From assembly GCA_910585375.1 (NCBI GenBank), contig CAJUCZ010000026.1, positions 1 to 23,888 of the forward strand: a stretch of 23,888 nucleotides of DNA, read 5' to 3'. The translations under genes were made by a program, and so were the position numbers. The stretch is from an uncultured Alphaproteobacteria bacterium. Lineage in GTDB: Bacteria > Pseudomonadota > Alphaproteobacteria > RF32 > CAG-239. The stretch's first letter is position 1, and each line of letters begins with the position of its first letter. Positions 8,224 to 17,341 of the stretch are shown in pieces. Under the pieces are notes generated by a model. That model did not search any database and was not told the origin of the DNA. It was given only the letters and a program-made list of their open reading frames with translations.

Positions 8224-8252
8224 TTTATAAGATAATTTTTCGCTGACGGCAA
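8224..8252 (-). promoter_or_regulatory. Probable sigma-70 promoter for the pyrH-fabZ operon
   Basis: On the minus strand TTGCCG (plus-strand 8247-8252) and TATAAA (8224-8229) are separated by exactly 17 bases, giving four and five matches of six to the consensus boxes. Transcription would begin near 8217, leaving a leader of about 65 bases before pyrH. It is the only well-spaced candidate seen in the divergent pyrH-plsY gap. Confidence 0.5.
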
Positions 8253-8344
8253 GTTATCTTCACCGCAAAAAATAATATTGAAAAATCCGCCCGTTCGTTT
8301 TAAGTTGATAACAAAATTAACTTTTCGGATAAGGGAATACTTCT

Positions 8345-8980
8345 ATGACCACAGCTTTTATATTATCTGCGCTCGGAGGCTATCTGCTCGGCTCTGTGCC
8401 TTTCGGACTGGTTTTGACCCGTCTGGCCGGTTTGGGCGACATCCGCCAAATCGGCTCCGGCAACATCGGGGCAACCAACGTCTTGCGAACCGGCCGTAAA
8501 GATCTTGCTTTGCTGACCGTTTTACTTGATGCTTTTAAAGCCGGTATCGCCGCTCTGATCGCCAAACATCTTGTCACTAACGAAGCGATGATGTTTTGCG
8601 GTTACCTGACATCCGTCAATACGGTCGCCGCTCTGATTGCCGGCACCTGCGGCGTTTTGGGACACAATTTTCCGATCTGGCTCAAATTCAAAGGCGGCAA
8701 AGGCGTCGCTTCGGCTTTTGGTTTTATTCTGGCATTATCGCCGATGGTTGCCGGTTACGCTTTTCTGACTTGGATTGCCTGCGCCGTCATTACCCGCTAC
8801 TCTTCCTTGTCGGCGATTCTGGCCGCAGCCGCCCTGCCGTTGTATGCTTATTTTTATACCTCTCCGGTATACGCCCTATTCTATACGGCAATCGCTTTGC
8901 TGGTACTGGTCAGACACCATGGCAACATTGCGCGCCTGCTTAAAGGGGAAGAAAGTAAAATCAGCTTCAAAAAGAAATAA
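8345..8980 (+). CDS. plsY: Acyl-phosphate:glycerol-3-phosphate acyltransferase PlsY
   Basis: PlsY acylates position 1 of glycerol-3-phosphate with acyl-phosphate, the first step of phospholipid synthesis in the PlsX/PlsY route; it is an inner-membrane protein. The 211-residue product is very hydrophobic and carries the three family motifs. These are DIRQIGSGNIGATNVLR (about 32-48), GHNFPIWLKFKGGKGVAS (about 106-123) and the C-terminal HHGNIARLLKGEE. The ATG at 8345 follows AAGGGA. It is the first gene of a plus-strand unit with dprA and topA, and its stop codon is immediately followed by the dprA ATG. The supply of acyl-phosphate implies plsX elsewhere. Confidence 0.96.
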   Translation: MTTAFILSALGGYLLGSVPFGLVLTRLAGLGDIRQIGSGNIGATNVLRTGRKDLALLTVLLDAFKAGIAALIAKHLVTNEAMMFCGYLTSVNTVAALIAGTCGVLGHNFPIWLKFKGGKGVASAFGFILALSPMVAGYAFLTWIACAVITRYSSLSAILAAAALPLYAYFYTSPVYALFYTAIALLVLVRHHGNIARLLKGEESKISFKKK

Positions 8981-10084
8981 ATGGCCACGGATAAAGAAAT
9001 CATTGACAGCCTTCGCTTAATCAACTCCGAAAACGTCGGCCCGGTCACTTTCTACAAGCTCGTCAAAGAATACGGCAGTATTCCGGCGGCGCTTGAGGCT
9101 TTGCCGTCAGTCTTAAAAATACAACCTTGCTCCCAAGCGGATGCGGAGGCTGAATTGGAACGGGCACAAAACCTCGGTGTCCAAATCATTACTTACCGCG
9201 ATGCAGAATATCCCGTACTTTTAAAACAATTAAACGACAAACCGCCGCTTCTTTATGTCCTCGGGAATGCCGGATTGCTGAACCTGCCGCTGAGCATCTC
9301 AATCGTCGGCGCCAGAAACGCTACTGTCAACGGGCGCAAAACCGCATCAAAAATTGCTCATGATTTGACGAATAACAAAATTCTGGTCATCTCCGGAATG
9401 GCGCGCGGCATCGATTCGGCAGCTCACAAAGGCGCTATGTATGCCTGCGATCAACAAGGCCCGACAATTGCAGTCCTGGGCACGGGAGTCGATATTCCCT
9501 ACCCGAAGGAAAACACAGCCCTTTATCGTCAAATCGCCGAACAAGGCGCCGTCATCTCGGAATTTCCGCTTGGAACACTGCCGCAACCTGCCAACTTTCC
9601 GCGCCGCAACCGGATTGTCGCCGGATTGTCCTGCGGTACTTTGGTCGTTGAAGCCTCATTAAACTCCGGCTCCTTAATCACGGCCAGATTGGCCTTGGAA
9701 CAAGGACGCGATATTTTTGCAGTCCCCGGCTCACCACAGGATTTTCGTTCTCTCGGCCCCAACAAATTAATCAAAGACGGCGCCGTTCTGGTTGAATCCG
9801 CCGATGATATATTGGAAACCTTATCCCAAACCCACAGCGTTCAACTGTCGGAATATATTGACAAGTTGCAAAAAAATGTCGATATTCCGGAAGAAGAAAC
9901 AGAAGAAGACATTGCGGATAATCTTTGCCTGACAGATTACATCAGCCGTGAAGGCGTCTATGTCGATGAACTGATTCGCACCACAGGCATGAGTGTCTCC
10001 GAACTTTCTCCCGCTCTTCTGGAATTGGAATTAAACGGCAAAATCGAAAGACAACCCGGCAACAAAGTTGCTTTAATAAAATAA
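8981..10084 (+). CDS. dprA: DNA-processing protein DprA (Smf)
   Basis: DprA binds single-stranded DNA taken up during transformation and loads RecA onto it. The 367-residue product has an N-terminal SAM-like helical part (1-75). The Rossmann-fold core carries SIVGARNATVNGRKTA (107-122), SGMARGIDSAAHKGA (138-152), FPRRNRIVAG (206-215) and SGSLITARLALEQGRDIFAVPG (229-250). An acidic linker (about 300-312) leads to a C-terminal winged-helix-like domain (313-367), which matches the usual three-part architecture. The ATG directly follows the plsY TAA, implying coupled translation. Competence genes other than this one are not in the window, so natural transformation is not shown. Confidence 0.95.
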   Translation: MATDKEIIDSLRLINSENVGPVTFYKLVKEYGSIPAALEALPSVLKIQPCSQADAEAELERAQNLGVQIITYRDAEYPVLLKQLNDKPPLLYVLGNAGLLNLPLSISIVGARNATVNGRKTASKIAHDLTNNKILVISGMARGIDSAAHKGAMYACDQQGPTIAVLGTGVDIPYPKENTALYRQIAEQGAVISEFPLGTLPQPANFPRRNRIVAGLSCGTLVVEASLNSGSLITARLALEQGRDIFAVPGSPQDFRSLGPNKLIKDGAVLVESADDILETLSQTHSVQLSEYIDKLQKNVDIPEEETEEDIADNLCLTDYISREGVYVDELIRTTGMSVSELSPALLELELNGKIERQPGNKVALIK

Positions 10085-10097
10085 ATATGGAAAAAAA

Positions 10098-12551
10098 ATG
10101 AAGTTAGTTATTGTAGAGTCTCCAGCCAAAGCCAAAACCATTAACAAATACCTCGGCAGCGATTATAAAGTTCTTGCCAGCTTCGGCCATATCCGCGACT
10201 TGCCGAGCAAAGACGGTTCCGTTAAACCGGACGAAGACTTTGCCATGAGCTGGGAACTCAGCCCCGGCGGCCAAAAACGTCTGAAAGACATTATTGACGC
10301 AGTCAAAGAAGCCGACACGATTGTCCTCGCCTCCGACCCTGATAGAGAAGGAGAAGCCATTGCCTGGCATATTTTGGAAGAATTAAAAGCCAAAAAGAAA
10401 ATCAAAGACAAAAAAATCGAGCGCGTTGTCTTTCATGAAATCACCAAACGTGCAGTAACTGAGGCTATTCAAAACCCGCGCACGATTGACGACAATCTTG
10501 TCTCTGCCTATATGGCCCGCCGTGCTCTGGATTACCTTGTCGGCTTTACGTTATCGCCGGTCCTGTGGCGCAAGCTTCCGGGGTCAAAATCCGCCGGCCG
10601 CGTTCAATCCGTTGCCCTGCGGCTGATTTGTGAACGCGAAACCGAAATTGAAAAATTCAAACCGGAAGAATATTGGACGGTCGATGTTGATTTAATCACC
10701 AAAACTCAGGCACTCATCAAGTCTCACCTGATAACGCTGGACGGCAAAAAACTTGAAAAATTTGATATCAATACCGAAGAAAAAGCTCTTGCCGCCAAAG
10801 CCAAAATCGAGGCACAGGAATTCAGCATTGCCAGCGTTGAGCGCAAAAAAGCCAACCGCTATCCGGCTCCACCGTTCACAACCTCTACTCTGCAACAGGA
10901 AGCCGCCCGCAAACTGCGTTATTCTGCCAAAAAGACCATGCAGATTGCCCAAAAGCTTTATGAAGCCGGTTTAATCACTTATATGCGTACTGACGCGGTC
11001 AACTTGTCGCAGGAAGCCGTAACCGCCTGCCGTGATGCTATTTTAAAATACTTCGGTGAAGCCTATCTGCCGAAAACAGCAAAAGAATATAAAACAAAAT
11101 CCAAAAACGCTCAGGAAGCCCACGAGGCTATTCGTCCGTCCGATGTCATGAACACGCCGAAAAAAATGGAAACAAAACTGGATGCCGACGCCCACAAGCT
11201 CTACGAACTGATCTGGAAACGCACCGTCGCCTGCCAAATGAATCCGGCTGTTCTTGACAAAGTCACCGTTGATTCGGTTTCGGCAGACAAACAAATCATT
11301 CTGCGCGCCAACGGACAAGTCATCAATTTTGACGGCTTCTTAAAACTTTATCAGGAAAGCAAAGACGACAGCGATGAAGACGATGAGAACCGGATTCTGC
11401 CGAACGTGGAAGAAGGAGAAAACGTCAACAAAGGCGAAATTACAACAGCCCAGCACTTTACTACGCCGCCGCCGCGCTTTACCGAAGCCAGTCTGGTTAA
11501 AAAGCTGGAAGAGCTTGGCATCGGCCGCCCGTCAACTTATGCCACGATTATCTCGGTTCTGCAGGAGCGCAAATACGTTCGGGTGGAAAAACTGCGCTTT
11601 ATTCCGGAAGACCGCGGTCGTATTGTGACCGTATTTCTGGAAAACTTTTTCAAAAAATATGTGGAATATGATTTCACTGCCCAGCTGGAAGAATATCTTG
11701 ATGATATCTCCGCCGGCGAGATGGAATGGAAAAAATTGCTCGGCGGCTTTTGGGCAAAATTCATCAAGACCGTTGAATCTGTGCAGCCGTTGCAAATTAC
11801 CGAAGTCATTAACAAAATTGACGAGGCCTTGTCTTTTCACTTGTTCCCGCCCCGCGAAGACGGCTCTGACCCCAGAGTTTGTCCGGAATGCGGAACCGGC
11901 CGGTTAAGCATCAAACTCGGAAAATTCGGTGCCTTTATCGGTTGCTCCAACTATCCGGAATGCAAATACACCAAACCGCTGGTCGACACAGCCGATGAAG
12001 AAGCATCCGATTCTCCCAAACCCAAATCCGGCGAAGATAAAGTTCTGGGCGAATTAAACGGCATGAAGATTTATCTCAAAAAAGGCCCTTACGGTTTTTA
12101 TTTGCAATTGGGTGAAGACGCAACGGCTACCACGGAAAAGCCTAAACGCTCAGCCTTGCCGAAAAACTTGAATCCGGAAGAAATTACTTATGAACAGGCA
12201 TCAACCTTACTGAGTCTGCCCAAACAGCTCGGCAACGGAATTGAAGTAAACATCGGAAAATTCGGACAATATATCAAACAGGGCGGCAAATCAAAATCCC
12301 TGACCGGCAATGATAATATTTTCAACATTACCTTGGAACGTGCCGAAGAAATTTTGAAAAACGTTGCCGAACGTCCGGTTGGAAAAGTTATCGGCCAGCA
12401 TCCGAAGGATAAAGCCGATATCACGTTGAATGTCGGCCGTTACGGACCTTACCTGAAATGGGGCAAAAACAATTATGCCCTGCCTAAAGCCCTCAAAGAT
12501 AAAGAACCGACTTTGGAAGAAGCCCTTCAGGTCATTAATGCCAAAAAATAA
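10098..12551 (+). CDS. topA: DNA topoisomerase I TopA
   Basis: TopA relaxes negative supercoils by a transient 5'-phosphotyrosine link. The 817-residue product has an N-terminal TOPRIM domain with E7 in VESPAKA and the acidic DPDREGEA (80-87). The type IA core follows, with catalytic Y295 in GLITYMRTD and R297, and later GIGRPSTYATI. One four-cysteine zinc element (CPECGTGRL with GCSNYPEC) is visible near 595-620. Downstream are two or three topoisomerase C-terminal repeats, recognisable by the recurring K-x-G-x-[FY]-G-x-Y pattern (KKGPYGFYLQLG, IGKFGQYIKQGG, VGRYGPYLKWG). This one-zinc plus repeats layout is typical of Alphaproteobacteria. It follows dprA by 13 bases. Confidence 0.97.
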   Translation: MKLVIVESPAKAKTINKYLGSDYKVLASFGHIRDLPSKDGSVKPDEDFAMSWELSPGGQKRLKDIIDAVKEADTIVLASDPDREGEAIAWHILEELKAKKKIKDKKIERVVFHEITKRAVTEAIQNPRTIDDNLVSAYMARRALDYLVGFTLSPVLWRKLPGSKSAGRVQSVALRLICERETEIEKFKPEEYWTVDVDLITKTQALIKSHLITLDGKKLEKFDINTEEKALAAKAKIEAQEFSIASVERKKANRYPAPPFTTSTLQQEAARKLRYSAKKTMQIAQKLYEAGLITYMRTDAVNLSQEAVTACRDAILKYFGEAYLPKTAKEYKTKSKNAQEAHEAIRPSDVMNTPKKMETKLDADAHKLYELIWKRTVACQMNPAVLDKVTVDSVSADKQIILRANGQVINFDGFLKLYQESKDDSDEDDENRILPNVEEGENVNKGEITTAQHFTTPPPRFTEASLVKKLEELGIGRPSTYATIISVLQERKYVRVEKLRFIPEDRGRIVTVFLENFFKKYVEYDFTAQLEEYLDDISAGEMEWKKLLGGFWAKFIKTVESVQPLQITEVINKIDEALSFHLFPPREDGSDPRVCPECGTGRLSIKLGKFGAFIGCSNYPECKYTKPLVDTADEEASDSPKPKSGEDKVLGELNGMKIYLKKGPYGFYLQLGEDATATTEKPKRSALPKNLNPEEITYEQASTLLSLPKQLGNGIEVNIGKFGQYIKQGGKSKSLTGNDNIFNITLERAEEILKNVAERPVGKVIGQHPKDKADITLNVGRYGPYLKWGKNNYALPKALKDKEPTLEEALQVINAKK

Positions 12552-12599
12552 ACATTTATCGGCAGATACCGAAAACTTTTGATTTAATGCATAAATAAA

Positions 12600-12659
12600 C
12601 CCGCTTGTTTTGAACAGCCGACAGACAAAAAACAGCTCTCAAACAGCGGGGATTTTTTT
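12600..12659 (+). terminator. Large hairpin terminator after topA
   Basis: CCCGC...TGTTT...GA at 12600-12613 pairs with TCAAACAGCGGG at 12639-12650, with two single bulged bases. The loop is about 25 bases, and a T-run at 12653-12659 follows. It ends the plsY-dprA-topA unit. In the opposite direction the U-run is poor, so it is mainly a plus-strand terminator, although it also separates topA from the convergent lipoprotein gene. Confidence 0.75.
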
Positions 12660-12671
12660 ATCCTTAAAATA

Positions 12672-12866
12672 TCAGCGAAGTCTTATTTGAGGATTGGTAC
12701 AATTTTCGTTTGAAACAGTCCCCATAAAAGCGCTCATATGAAGCTGACACTTCTCAATAATCAAACCGTTATTTCCGTCAGAAGAAACATTAGTCACAAA
12801 CGGACCGGCATTCGTACAGGCGCTCAAAAGAGCAAATACGACCAAAGTAATAAATTTTTCAGTCAC
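12672..12866 (-). CDS. Small predicted lipoprotein, unknown family
   Basis: The 64-residue product begins MTEKFITLVVFALLSAC. It has a short positively charged N-terminus, a hydrophobic core and a lipobox LSAC with the lipidated cysteine at position 17. That predicts export and signal-peptidase II processing to a 48-residue mature lipoprotein. The mature part has two more cysteines (EKCQL and ENCTN), which could form a disulfide. The start is a GTG at 12866; the ribosome site is weak (AAGTAAG directly adjacent), so the exact start is unsure. A near-consensus promoter lies just upstream at 12894-12921 and supports a real gene. It stands alone between the convergent topA and the rodA end. I do not recognise the family. 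Confidence 0.65.
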   Translation of the reverse strand: MTEKFITLVVFALLSACTNAGPFVTNVSSDGNNGLIIEKCQLHMSAFMGTVSNENCTNPQIRLR

Positions 12867-12893
12867 CTTACTTTTTTAATTAAAACCGCCCGG

Positions 12894-12921
12894 ATTATAA
12901 GACATAAATCTGTCATGACAA
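12894..12921 (-). promoter_or_regulatory. Near-consensus sigma-70 promoter for the small lipoprotein gene
   Basis: On the minus strand, TTGTCA (plus-strand 12916-12921) and a perfect TATAAT (12894-12899) are 16 bases apart. Transcription would begin near 12887, about 20 bases before the GTG start of the lipoprotein. It lies just downstream of the rodA stop, so the lipoprotein can be made independently of the elongation cluster. Confidence 0.6.
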
Positions 12922-12959
12922 ATATTGTTTTTACTTCTCTCCCAAGCCGGCTGCTTTAT

Positions 12960-14102
12960 TTAATCCGACTTTCCGAGATTAACATTTCGGTTAATATGCA
13001 CACACAGAATAATCCCGAAAGAAGCCATCACCGACAAAATCACCGTTCCGCCGTAAGAAATCAGCGGCAGCGGAATTCCGACCACCGGCAGAAGTCCCAA
13101 AACCATTGCCGTATTGATGCAGACATACAAAAAGAAGTTTGTCGCCAAACCGATAGCCAGCAGCTTTCCGAAATAACTTGTGCTGCGCAAAGCAAACGCA
13201 AAACTATAGGCAATAATCAGCATATTCAGTAAGATCACAAACACGGCACCGACCATGCCAAACTCTTCGGAAAGCATGGTAAAAATAAAGTCCGTATGCT
13301 TTTCCGGCAAAAAGTTCAAATGGCTCTGTGTCCCTTTCAAAAAGCCTTTTCCGAACACGCCGCCTGATCCCAACGCAATTTTGGACTGGATAATATGATA
13401 TCCGGCCCCCAACGGATCCCGCTCCGGATCAAGAAAAGTCAACACGCGGTTTTGCTGATATTCCCGCAGAAAATGCCAGGCCACCGGCGCCATAACGATC
13501 GCCCCCAGAATAATGACTCCGAATTTCCACAACTGCACGCCGACCACAAAAAACATCGCGCCGGCCGTCATCAAAAGCATCATTGCCGTACCCAAATCCG
13601 GCTGGGTTAAAACCAGAAAAGCCGGAAACAAAACCAGCAAAAGCGGAGGAATAATCCCACGGATTGTTTCAATCGACTGCAAAGATGTGGTGTGAAAATA
13701 CTTCGCCAAAGCCAAAACCAACGCAATTTTCATCAGTTCTGACGGCTGCAGATTAAAAAATTTCAAATTAATCCAGCGTTGAGCCCCCATACCGACATGC
13801 CCTTTAATTTCCACATAAATCAGCAGGAGCAAAACCACAAAATAAAAGAAATAGGCATAACGCAACAGATATTTGATATCTATCATCGCCAGAAAAATCA
13901 TTAGCCCGAAAGCCACGCTGAAACGCAGCAAATGTTTAAGCGCCCATTGGTTCCAGTCGCCGTTTGCCGCGGAATAAAGCATGACAATTCCCACAGACAC
14001 CAGCAACACAATAAAAAGAATATAAGAAAAACTCAAATTAAAAAATTTTTCTTTTAGCGTCAGGCTCTGATTTTTAATACTGGTCTCATAAAATTTATAC
14101 AT
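12960..14102 (-). CDS. mrdB: Rod-shape SEDS peptidoglycan glycosyltransferase RodA
   Basis: RodA polymerises lipid II into glycan strands during side-wall growth, working with the transpeptidase PBP2 under MreB control. From the ATG at 14102 the product is 380 residues with about ten membrane helices. It has the SEDS hallmarks FNLQPSELMKIALVLALAKY (116-135), NRVLTFLDPERDPLGAGYH (218-236), and LPEKHTDFIF, containing the essential aspartate D271. The C-terminal end has GIPLPLISYGGT. An upstream TTG (14120) overlaps the mrdA stop; the ATG is preferred because AGGA sits eight bases before it. It is the last gene of the mre-mrd cluster, ten bases after mrdA. Confidence 0.95.
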   Translation of the reverse strand: MYKFYETSIKNQSLTLKEKFFNLSFSYILFIVLLVSVGIVMLYSAANGDWNQWALKHLLRFSVAFGLMIFLAMIDIKYLLRYAYFFYFVVLLLLIYVEIKGHVGMGAQRWINLKFFNLQPSELMKIALVLALAKYFHTTSLQSIETIRGIIPPLLLVLFPAFLVLTQPDLGTAMMLLMTAGAMFFVVGVQLWKFGVIILGAIVMAPVAWHFLREYQQNRVLTFLDPERDPLGAGYHIIQSKIALGSGGVFGKGFLKGTQSHLNFLPEKHTDFIFTMLSEEFGMVGAVFVILLNMLIIAYSFAFALRSTSYFGKLLAIGLATNFFLYVCINTAMVLGLLPVVGIPLPLISYGGTVILSVMASFGIILCVHINRNVNLGKSD

Positions 14103-14112
14103 CTGCAAAATC

Positions 14113-15936
14113 CTATTCAATAATCTTCTTGGACGGATCCAGCTTCAAAGCTTCCTGCAACAGCTTGCTGGCCATCGGCGCAGCCACGGAAGAACCGCCT
14201 CCGCCATGCTCAACCAAAACCGCCACGGCATATTTGGGATTGTTATGCGGAGCATATCCGACAAATAAGGCATGATTACGCAACCGCCACGGCAGCTCGC
14301 TTTCCTTCAGAATACCGGTCTGTCGTTCTTTCAAAGAAATACGCCGCACCTGCGTTGTACCGGTCTTTCCGCCCATTTTCATACCGTTATAATCAAAACG
14401 CGACATATAAGCCGTACCGCCGGGCACATTCACCACATTATACATCCCCTCTTTGACAATATCGAGATAGGTCTGAGACAAGTTAATCTTTTTAATATTC
14501 TCCTGCTCTTCTTCACTCACCCGCAAAAAACTGGGACGAACCTCATAACCGCCGTTAACCAGGCGCGACATCATGGTCACCAGTTGAATCGGCGTTGTCA
14601 AAATATACCCCTGACCGATTCCGGAAATCAGGGTTTCTCCGGGATGCCACGGTTCTTTGCGGGCCTTCAGCTTCCATGCTTTATCAGGAATCAGTCCCGA
14701 ATTTTCATTATCCAGACCGATGCCCACTTTTTCTCCCAATCCGAGTCGCCGTGCCATATCGGCAATTTTCTCAATTCCGACCTTTTGCGCCGTTTCATAA
14801 AAGAAAATATCACAGGAATGCTGCAACGCTTGCACCACATCCAAATAACCGTGCCCGGAATGCTTCCAGCAATGGAACGGATGAGACCCCAAAAACATCT
14901 TGCCGGCACAGAAAAAACGCGTTTCAGGTTTGATAGCCCCCGATTCCAAACCGGCCAACGCCACAATCATCTTAAAAGTAGACCCCGGAGAATAACGTCC
15001 GGCAATAACCTTGTTGGTCAAAGGATGACGCTCGTTATTAACCAGCGCTTTCCAGTCCTCGTTGCTGATACCGGTAACCATCAAATTCGGATCATAAGAC
15101 GGCGTTGAAACAAAAGCCAGTATCTCTCCGTTATGAACATCCATCAGCACAATTGCTCCGCTCTCTTCCCCGAGCAACTCGAAGGCTTTCGTCTGCAGGC
15201 GGGCATCAAGGCTCAAATCTATTTTTTCGCCCAAAACACCGTCATTTTTCTCAATCTCCTTCATCACCCGGCCATAAGCATTGACTTCAAGCTTCTGGTT
15301 GCCGCCGCGTCCCCGCAAACGCTTTTCAAAAAGCTTTTCAATACCGGCCTTTCCGATTTTGAACCCCGGAACTTCCAGCAAAGGATCATCCTTAACATCA
15401 TTATCGGAAACTGAAGAAACATATCCCAGAATATGCATCATTTTTTCGCCGAAAGGATAATAGCGCGACAACCCCTCGTCAATCACAATTCCGGGCAGAC
15501 TCGGCGCATTCAGCTGGATCTTTGAAACTTCTTCCCAAGTCAGATTGTCCTTGATTTTTATCGGCACAAAACTTCTCTTGCGTCTGATCTCTTTTTTGAT
15601 TTTTTCTTCTTCGACTTCGGACAGAGGCATAATTTTCTTAAAAGCATCAAGAGTTTCCTGAATATCCGGCGTTTGCTCCGCCACAATCGACACCTGAAAA
15701 TTCTGCCGGTTAGACGCCAAAAGCTCCTGATTACGGTCATAAATAATCCCCCGCGGCGGAATCAGCAAACGCGTACTGATTCGGTTTTCATCCGCCAACA
15801 TCTTATATCTGTCAGCCTGATAAACCTGCAGATAATACAAGCGGAAAATAATCACCATAAACAGTAAAAATTCTATAAAGGCCAATATCAGTGACCGTTT
15901 GACTAAAACTTTTCCCTTATCATTATCACGATTCAT
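14113..15936 (-). CDS. mrdA: Penicillin-binding protein 2 (elongation transpeptidase)
   Basis: PBP2 cross-links new peptidoglycan in the elongasome and is a class B penicillin-binding protein anchored in the inner membrane. The 607-residue product has one membrane helix (about 14-36). A dimerisation/pedestal region follows (about 55-240), including PPRGIIYDRN. The transpeptidase domain carries SxxK at S319-TF-K322 (SPGSTFKM), the SxD variant S374-C-D376 and K524-TG. These are all the expected catalytic motifs. The ATG at 15936 uses a GAGGA site inside the end of mreD, two bases from the mreD stop, so translation is probably coupled. It pairs functionally with RodA directly downstream. Confidence 0.96.
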   Translation of the reverse strand: MNRDNDKGKVLVKRSLILAFIEFLLFMVIIFRLYYLQVYQADRYKMLADENRISTRLLIPPRGIIYDRNQELLASNRQNFQVSIVAEQTPDIQETLDAFKKIMPLSEVEEEKIKKEIRRKRSFVPIKIKDNLTWEEVSKIQLNAPSLPGIVIDEGLSRYYPFGEKMMHILGYVSSVSDNDVKDDPLLEVPGFKIGKAGIEKLFEKRLRGRGGNQKLEVNAYGRVMKEIEKNDGVLGEKIDLSLDARLQTKAFELLGEESGAIVLMDVHNGEILAFVSTPSYDPNLMVTGISNEDWKALVNNERHPLTNKVIAGRYSPGSTFKMIVALAGLESGAIKPETRFFCAGKMFLGSHPFHCWKHSGHGYLDVVQALQHSCDIFFYETAQKVGIEKIADMARRLGLGEKVGIGLDNENSGLIPDKAWKLKARKEPWHPGETLISGIGQGYILTTPIQLVTMMSRLVNGGYEVRPSFLRVSEEEQENIKKINLSQTYLDIVKEGMYNVVNVPGGTAYMSRFDYNGMKMGGKTGTTQVRRISLKERQTGILKESELPWRLRNHALFVGYAPHNNPKYAVAVLVEHGGGGSSVAAPMASKLLQEALKLDPSKKIIE

Positions 15937-15938
15937 GG

Positions 15939-16457
15939 CTATTCCTCATCCGCAATCATATTATTTTGTACAAAAGCCAGCAACAGGCTCAAAAACGGAT
16001 ACACGGCCGCCGTAAACAAAAAGCTGAAAAATACAATCGAAAACGGCAAAAACTGCGCATAATAAATTGACAAGACCAGCCATTTTGTAAAAAACGCCAC
16101 AAATACCATGACAATAAATCCGTACCAGACAATCACAAAGGGCTTTCCGTTAAAAAAACGCACCAGATTATTGAGCAGAATATACAAAACCAGCATGGAA
16201 AAAATATTGGCTCCAAAAGGAACATTGCTGATAATATCATCAACCAGCCCCAAAAAATAAACCGAAACCAGATTAAACAAATCCGGACGGTGCACCAGCC
16301 AGTAATAAGCACAAATAAAACCAACGGCAGGACGAATATTATGCACCGGAAAAAAATCCAGCGGCGTGTAAGAAATAAACAACAATACCAGCGAAGAAAT
16401 CAGAGGCAGCAGCCTCTGCATATAAGAAACCAAATTTTCTTTCCAGTCATCAAGCAT
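15939..16457 (-). CDS. mreD: Rod-shape-determining protein MreD
   Basis: MreD is a small integral membrane component of the elongasome that contacts MreC. The 172-residue product is almost entirely hydrophobic, with about five membrane helices, and its length is normal. It resembles MreD in segments such as ISYTPLDFFPVHNIRPAV and VYFLGLVDDIISNVPFGANI (the D-D-I-x-x-x-P-x-G motif). Sequence conservation in this family is low, so position between mreC and mrdA is an important part of the call. The ATG at 16457 has GGGAAG upstream and lies 11 bases after mreC. Confidence 0.93.
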   Translation of the reverse strand: MLDDWKENLVSYMQRLLPLISSLVLLFISYTPLDFFPVHNIRPAVGFICAYYWLVHRPDLFNLVSVYFLGLVDDIISNVPFGANIFSMLVLYILLNNLVRFFNGKPFVIVWYGFIVMVFVAFFTKWLVLSIYYAQFLPFSIVFFSFLFTAAVYPFLSLLLAFVQNNMIADEE

Positions 16458-16468
16458 ATTCTTCCCGC

Positions 16469-17314
16469 TTAATCAATCAATACGTCGTCCAGATTATAAT
16501 CAACCAGTTTGATATATTCCAAACGGTCAAGATTGCTGAATGTCGTTACTTTCACGTCATTTTTTTCAATTGAACTGATGCGCCCGATCGGCAAACCGGC
16601 AGGAAAAACGCCGGCCACGCCCGAAGTTACAATTCGATCCCCGACTGAAAGCTCGGCTTCCAGCGGAATAAAAATCATCTTCGGATAAGGCGTATTATCA
16701 CCGGACAAAATACCGCGCACCCGGGTCCGCTCGACCATAACCGGAATTTTGGAGTTAATGTCCGTAATCAGAATAATCTTGGAATACATCTCGCCAACCT
16801 TGTCAATCCGGCCGACAACGCCTTTGTCGCTCAGAGCAACCTGCCCTTTTTTCACTTTATTGATGTGCCCGGTATAAGCAATCAGGGAATGAGAAAAACC
16901 ATCGCCTTCCTCTGCAATAACACGTGCCGTTACAAACTTCGCCTCCGGCGGCGGCGTATAGTTCAGCATATTGGCCAACAGCCTGTTTTCAATTTCCAAA
17001 GCCTTCGCCCGATCAAGATTTCCCATCAGATAGCGGTTTTCTTCCCGCAGTTTTTTATTGTCTTCCCGTACTTGTTTCAGTTCTTTAAAATAATCATAAA
17101 TTCCGGCAACAGCTTTAGCCGGAACCACAAAAACATCAATCATCGGGCTCAGAATATCCGTTGCAACGGAAGAAGTCTTTTCAATCAGAATTGTATCCGT
17201 TTTATTAATCAACATCAAAATAAACGCCGACAATACCAACAGCACCAATGCAAATTTTTTGGCCAACTGCCTGATATTGCTAAAGTGAATAAATAAACTT
17301 TTCCGACGTTTCAT
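16469..17314 (-). CDS. mreC: Rod-shape-determining protein MreC
   Basis: MreC is a bitopic inner-membrane protein whose periplasmic part scaffolds the elongation machinery and activates PBP2. The 281-residue product has a short basic N-terminus, one membrane helix (about 19-40) and a coiled coil (about 70-115, rich in heptad Leu with K/E/R). A beta-rich domain of the MreC type follows, containing TARVIAEEGDGFSHSL, KGVVGRID and VAGVFPAGLPIGRI. The ATG at 17314 lacks a strong ribosome site. A hairpin with a U-run separates it from mreB, which may reduce its expression relative to MreB. Confidence 0.95.
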   Translation of the reverse strand: MKRRKSLFIHFSNIRQLAKKFALVLLVLSAFILMLINKTDTILIEKTSSVATDILSPMIDVFVVPAKAVAGIYDYFKELKQVREDNKKLREENRYLMGNLDRAKALEIENRLLANMLNYTPPPEAKFVTARVIAEEGDGFSHSLIAYTGHINKVKKGQVALSDKGVVGRIDKVGEMYSKIILITDINSKIPVMVERTRVRGILSGDNTPYPKMIFIPLEAELSVGDRIVTSGVAGVFPAGLPIGRISSIEKNDVKVTTFSNLDRLEYIKLVDYNLDDVLID

Positions 17315-17341
17315 ACCCGTTTTTCATCCCGGTAAATTAAT

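Noticed and set aside
8305..8333. TTGATA-17-GATAAG promoter-like pair before plsY
   Set aside because: The spacing is good, but transcription would begin about four bases before the ATG and would exclude the visible AAGGGA ribosome site, so it does not suit this gene.
14814..14822. PBP2 second motif reads S-C-D instead of S-x-N
   Set aside because: S-x-D is normal for the PBP2 subfamily, so this is not a defect.
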